Shown here: positions 59,443 to 64,000 of the stretch, in pieces
Position numbering within the stretch: the first letter of the stretch is position 1
Layout of the letters: each line of letters starts with the position of its first letter
From: Photobacterium profundum SS9
GTDB lineage: Bacteria; Pseudomonadota; Gammaproteobacteria; Enterobacterales; Vibrionaceae
Length of the DNA stretch: 64,000 bases
Assembly (NCBI RefSeq): GCF_000196255.1
Contig: NC_006370.1
Location: forward strand, 3,733,411-3,797,410
Direction of reading: 5' to 3'
Position numbers and translations under genes: made by a program
The notes under the pieces: generated by a model
What the model saw: the letters and a program-made list of their open reading frames with translations, nothing else
Database searches by the model: none
What the model was told of the DNA's origin: nothing

Positions 59443-59497
59443 TTTATTGGGGGTATACGGAGGTTAGAAATCGAGATTATTACGACAAGATAAATCT

Positions 59498-60124
59498 TTA
59501 CCAGAAAGTATCACGACGTTTTGCCCGTGCAATAATATTTTCAGGCATCCGGCGCTCAAGCCCTATACGTAGCTGGGCAATTTTTCGATGTGAGCTCTTA
59601 CTGGCAGTCACTGTGTTATACAACCAGCGGTATGCATCTTCAAAATCCAGTGGGCTGCCGTAATTATTCAATAATAACTCAGCGAGTTGAATGCGGGCAT
59701 CAACGTTACCCATTGCAGCAGCTTCGCGTAAATATGGGATAGCTCGTTCACGATCTTGTTGGACTAACGTGCCTTTTGCATAATAACGACCAAGCTGTTC
59801 AAGTGCCGCTGGTGAACCTTGATGCGCAGCAGACCGCATATAATACACGCCTAACTCAACATCTTGCTCAACACAGACGCCCCAAGCTAGCATATCGCCA
59901 TACAAGAACTGGTAAGAGGGGGATTCTACGCGTTTCGCTCGTGCTTCAATATCTTGCACCAACTGGCAATCATCTGCTTTTAGTTGCTGCAGATGGGTAT
60001 TACTTTCAAATAACTTGATTAATTCAGCGTCAGTGTAAACAGGCACAGCATCACCTACATCTTCCAATGCATATACAGGTGTAACTACCAGTAATGTCGA
60101 AAATAATAAGTGACGCAGGTTCAT
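59498..60124 (-). CDS. motX: Sodium-driven flagellar motor protein MotX
   Basis: 208 residues from ATG 60124. Signal peptide MNLRHLLFSTLLVVTPVYA-LED, then SVPxYTxAELIKLxE-like GDAVPVYTDAELIKLFES and Sel1-type repeats (LYGDMLAWGVCVEQDVELGVYYMRSAAHQG, YYAKGTLVQQDRERAIPYLREAAAMG), ending MPENIIARAKRRDTFW, the sequence pattern of Vibrio MotX. MotX with MotY forms the T ring that assembles PomAB stators of the polar flagellum. Its place next to purA is also seen in Vibrio. A sigma-28 promoter is visible upstream. Confidence 0.9.
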   Translation of the reverse strand: MNLRHLLFSTLLVVTPVYALEDVGDAVPVYTDAELIKLFESNTHLQQLKADDCQLVQDIEARAKRVESPSYQFLYGDMLAWGVCVEQDVELGVYYMRSAAHQGSPAALEQLGRYYAKGTLVQQDRERAIPYLREAAAMGNVDARIQLAELLLNNYGSPLDFEDAYRWLYNTVTASKSSHRKIAQLRIGLERRMPENIIARAKRRDTFW

Positions 60125-60153
60125 CAACTAATCTCTCTTAAGCCGTAAATAGC

Positions 60154-60180
60154 TTATCGACCACACCATTTCAGACTTTA
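60154..60180 (-). promoter_or_regulatory. Sigma-28 (FliA) promoter of motX
   Basis: On the minus strand TAAAGTCT (60173-60180), exactly 11 bases, then GTCGATAA (60154-60161). The consensus is TAAAGTTT-N11-GCCGATAA, so 14 of 16 positions match. It ends 30 bases before the motX ATG, as expected for a late flagellar gene. Confidence 0.8.
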
Positions 60181-60260
60181 GAGAAAAGCGATAAAAAACG
60201 GCAACTTTTTGCCACTCAAAACAATGGCAACAATGTTGCCTCAAATGGCACGCAATAAAA

Positions 60261-60282
60261 AAGCCAACCTTTCGGTTGGCTT
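60261..60282 (-). terminator. Terminator after purA
   Basis: Perfect stem AAGCCAACC / GGTTGGCTT with a TTTC loop; on the minus strand followed by TTTTTTATT. Confidence 0.9.
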
Positions 60283-60315
60283 TCATCAAACATTATCTAC
60301 TACCGTTACAGGTAA

Positions 60316-61623
<1,308 letters not shown>

Positions 61624-61735
61624 CTATCTGTAGTTAAAAAAGGATTCTAGCACCTTACTGTACGCCTTGCAGTCATTTTTTAACGGTAAGAAATATTTCA
61701 GCAAGAAGAGCATCACGAATATATAATTGTCCGAT

Positions 61736-61930
61736 TTACATGCTGCGATACATCATGTAGGCAATAACACTGCCAGTAACAACAAGGCACCCGCCTATAC
61801 GACGTAAGTTATTATCATTCTGTTGGCTTAATTGGCTTACCATGTCTCGCCACCCCTTCGGCGCAAGCAGTGGTCCTAACCCCTCAACAATTAAGACTAA
61901 TCCTAGTGCCATCCAAATCGTATTCGACAT
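61736..61930 (-). CDS. DUF2065 (YjeT-like) small membrane protein
   Basis: 64 residues from ATG 61930 (MSNTIWMALGLVLIVEGLGPLLAPKGW), chosen because YjeT-family proteins begin here; the frame extends to 61984 without family support. Two membrane segments (about 4-22 and 45-62). Always found between hflC and purA in gammaproteobacteria; function unknown. Confidence 0.85.
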   Translation of the reverse strand: MSNTIWMALGLVLIVEGLGPLLAPKGWRDMVSQLSQQNDNNLRRIGGCLVVTGSVIAYMMYRSM

Positions 61931-61978
61931 ATCTTGTTTCTCGGTAATAACACCGTGGCATTGTTGCCACAAAAAAAA

Positions 61979-62000
61979 AGACAAGGCTAATGCCTTGTCT
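61979..62000 (-). terminator. Terminator after hflC
   Basis: Perfect 9-base stem AGACAAGGC / GCCTTGTCT around TAAT, with nine A on the left that read as T-run on the minus strand. Confidence 0.85.
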
Positions 62001-62023
62001 TCTTATCTATCATAAACCGCGTA

Positions 62024-63022
62024 TTAGTTTACGCCGTTCGACTCTTTCATGTACTTAAAGAACTCTGTATTCGGATCGACGATCAGAATATCGCTCTTAG
62101 AACTAAAGCTCTTCTCGTACGCCTGTAATGAACGTAAGAAATTATAGAACTCTGGATCTTTATTGAATGAATCAGCATAAATCTTAGCAACGGTTGCATC
62201 CGCAGTACCACGAAGCACACGCGCTTCACGATCCGCTTCTGCAAGAATCTTAGCAACTTCAAGTTCAGATTGAGCACGGATTACTTCCGCTTTCTCTCTA
62301 CCTTGTGCACGGTGCTTACGCGCAACAGACTCACGTTCAGCTCGCATACGACGGTAGATAGATTCACTGATTTCATCCGGAAGGTTAATTTTCTTCATCC
62401 GGAAATCAACAACTTCAACACCCAAATCTTTCATTGCACTTATTTTAGTTTCAGCAAGTACATCAGCCATGATTTGATCACGCTGGCCTTCCACTTCTTT
62501 ACGAGGTGCAACTTCAGCAATAATCTCATTCACCACCGCTTCAGCAGCAGCAGCAGGTTCGTCTACAACTTCAACGGCAACTTTACGTTCAGGACCTGAA
62601 ACGATTTGTTTGATTTCTTTCGAACCAATTTCGGCACGAAGATTATCAACAACTTTACGCTTTAAGAGTGCTTCAGCAGTCGACTTATCACCACCACCTG
62701 TTGTTAGGTAGTATTGACCAAAATCACTGATACGCCACTTAACGTACGTATCGATGATTACATCTTTTTTCTCTGCTGTTACAAAACGGTCAGCTTGATC
62801 ATCCATTGTCTGTATACGTGCATCTAGTGTACGTACACGGTCAAATAGTGGCACTTTAAAGTGTAAGCCTGGCTCGTAAATACGAGCAACTTCAGTATTA
62901 TTGTCTTTCAAGATACGACCAAAACGTACCACAATACCGCGCTCGCCTTCATTCACTACGAATAAAGACATGAGTAACAGAGCGATAAAGATGACAACCA
63001 CTGGGATCATTAATTTACGCAT
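62024..63022 (-). CDS. hflC: FtsH protease modulator HflC
   Basis: 332 residues. N-terminal membrane anchor (IPVVVIFIALLLMSLFVV) followed by the periplasmic SPFH/prohibitin domain (NEGERGIVVRFGRILKD ... YVKWRISDFGQYY) and coiled coil (RAERESVARKHRAQGREKAEVIRAQSELEVAKI). Forms with HflK the cage that surrounds FtsH. Two bases after hflK. Somewhat longer than in enteric HflC by an acidic-alanine insert (EVVDEPAAAAEAVVNE, about residues 150-165). Confidence 0.95.
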   Translation of the reverse strand: MRKLMIPVVVIFIALLLMSLFVVNEGERGIVVRFGRILKDNNTEVARIYEPGLHFKVPLFDRVRTLDARIQTMDDQADRFVTAEKKDVIIDTYVKWRISDFGQYYLTTGGGDKSTAEALLKRKVVDNLRAEIGSKEIKQIVSGPERKVAVEVVDEPAAAAEAVVNEIIAEVAPRKEVEGQRDQIMADVLAETKISAMKDLGVEVVDFRMKKINLPDEISESIYRRMRAERESVARKHRAQGREKAEVIRAQSELEVAKILAEADREARVLRGTADATVAKIYADSFNKDPEFYNFLRSLQAYEKSFSSKSDILIVDPNTEFFKYMKESNGVN

Positions 63023-63024
63023 GA

Positions 63025-64000
63025 TTAATATCTCCCTTGACGGCCAGTATCAGAACGTGGTGACGTCGATACTGGAGTTGGGCTTTCAACCTTTTCAAGC
63101 TCGATACCATATGAACTGCTTGATGTACCGGCTTTAGTCTTCGTATTACCAGATTGATTCATCAGTTTATCAAGTGGTAAATACAACAAGTTACCATTTG
63201 ACTTAGAGTCAATCATCACTTTGCTGGTATTGCTGTAAACACGTTCCATCGTCTCAAGGTACAAACGACTACGCGTTACTTCTTTAGCAACTTCATACTC
63301 AGGTAACAGTTTCTCAAATTGAGCCACTTCACCTAGAGCACCATTGATGGTTTTCTCAGAATAACCTTGTGCTTCTTTCTTCAAACGTTCTGCATGACCT
63401 GTTGCTTTCGGCAAAATATCGTTGCTGTAAGCTTCAGATTCACGAACAAAACGTTCTTCATCTTCTCGTGCGGCAATCGCATCATCAAAAGCATCTTGTA
63501 CTTCTGTTGGTGGACGCGCTGACTGGAAGTTCACATCAACAACAAGGACACCCATGTAGTAGTTTTCAATGATCTTCTCAATCGCTTCTTGAGTACTCGC
63601 TCGAATAACCTGACGACCCGTTGTTAAGGCCTCATCCATCGACGAATCACCAATCACGGCACGCAATGCAGAATCTGTTGCTTGGCGTAAACTATCATCA
63701 GCATTTGTTACGCTGAATAGGTAACTTTGCGCATCAGAAACACGGTATTGCACATCCATTTCAACTTTCAATACGTTTTCATCTTTGGTTAACATTAAAC
63801 CAGAGCTGCGTAGTGAACGAATCGCTTGAACGTTTACCGGTGTAACTTCATCAACAAATGTTGGCTTCCAGTTAAGGCCAGGATCAACCATTTCATAAAA
63901 CTTACCAAAACGTAATACTACGCCTCGCTCAGCCTCTCCAATGGTATAAAAACCTGAAAAACCCCAAACTGCAGTAGCCAACACAGCAACCACCCCTAAA
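63025..64000 (-). CDS. hflK: FtsH protease modulator HflK, N-terminus beyond window
   Basis: 325 codons visible; the frame is open to the window edge. The glycine-rich cytoplasmic N-terminus that HflK normally has before its membrane helix (VVAVLATAVWGFSGFYTI) must lie beyond base 64000. SPFH domain (GEAERGVVLRFGKFYEMVDPGLNW ... LRAVIGDSSMDEALTTGRQVI) and the long coiled coil are complete, with a serine-rich tail (TKAGTSSSSYGIELEKVESPTPVSTS). Partner of hflC. Confidence 0.95.
   Translation of the reverse strand, partial: LGVVAVLATAVWGFSGFYTIGEAERGVVLRFGKFYEMVDPGLNWKPTFVDEVTPVNVQAIRSLRSSGLMLTKDENVLKVEMDVQYRVSDAQSYLFSVTNADDSLRQATDSALRAVIGDSSMDEALTTGRQVIRASTQEAIEKIIENYYMGVLVVDVNFQSARPPTEVQDAFDDAIAAREDEERFVRESEAYSNDILPKATGHAERLKKEAQGYSEKTINGALGEVAQFEKLLPEYEVAKEVTRSRLYLETMERVYSNTSKVMIDSKSNGNLLYLPLDKLMNQSGNTKTKAGTSSSSYGIELEKVESPTPVSTSPRSDTGRQGRY

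Overview
The window reads as a chromosomal segment of a marine gammaproteobacterium of the Vibrionaceae, most likely Photobacterium (P. profundum-like). The evidence is the Vibrionaceae-type content and order (hflK-hflC-DUF2065-purA-motX, hmp/nsrR, rnr-rlmB, rpsF-priB-rpsR-rplI ... dnaB-alr), a MotX sodium-motor protein, multiple rRNA operons and moderately low GC. The species is an inference; no search was run.

Layout: (1) 0-7.4 kb holds the start of a class-V aminotransferase, a lysine riboswitch with lysC, metH with a MetJ-box-like palindrome upstream, and an NhaP-type antiporter gene broken by two +1 frameshifts. (2) 7.4-9.5 kb holds two abutting IS630-family copies, the first with an internal 138-bp deletion. 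(3) 9.7-20.9 kb holds two complete tandem rRNA operons on the minus strand. Each has its own promoter and terminator; only the downstream one carries tRNA-Asp, and a piece of a second tRNA-Asp lies beyond its terminator. (4) 21.4-28.3 kb is a sulfate-assimilation operon (cysG-cysD-cysN-SLC13 permease-cysC-cysQ). (5) 28.7-34.1 kb holds cpdB, a Crp/Fnr-like regulator, elaA, ytfB/oapA, fklB and a DUF2780 protein. (6) 34.3-38.5 kb is cysJIH, the reductive half of sulfate assimilation. (7) 38.7-48.8 kb holds a small unknown, an outer-membrane protein, pspG, dusA, zur, a CheX-like gene, pgi, a decayed yjbQ, a BamA-like barrel, alr and dnaB. (8) 49.0-52.4 kb is an accessory insert between dnaB and rplI: a DUF481 protein, then a candidate effector/immunity pair flanked by a direct repeat (one copy containing a perfect 34-bp palindrome) and an ISL3 transposase remnant. 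(9) 52.5-64 kb is core: rplI-rpsR-priB-rpsF, rlmB-rnr, nsrR/hmp, motX, purA, DUF2065, hflC, hflK (cut by the window end).

How genes work together: the two cys clusters give the full route sulfate -> APS -> PAPS -> sulfite -> sulfide, with CysG making siroheme for CysI and CysQ removing PAP; metH and lysC use related sulfur and aspartate metabolites. NsrR and Hmp form a divergent nitric-oxide response module with two operator-like sites between them. Several promoters can be read directly: sigma-54 type before pspG, sigma-28 type before motX, and strong rrn promoters.

The best candidate for an undescribed system is the two-gene unit at 50.0-51.4 kb. It encodes a LysM-like N-terminus joined to a glycine-zipper hydrophobic C-terminus, translationally coupled to a small multi-pass membrane protein. 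This resembles a membrane-disrupting antibacterial effector with its immunity protein.
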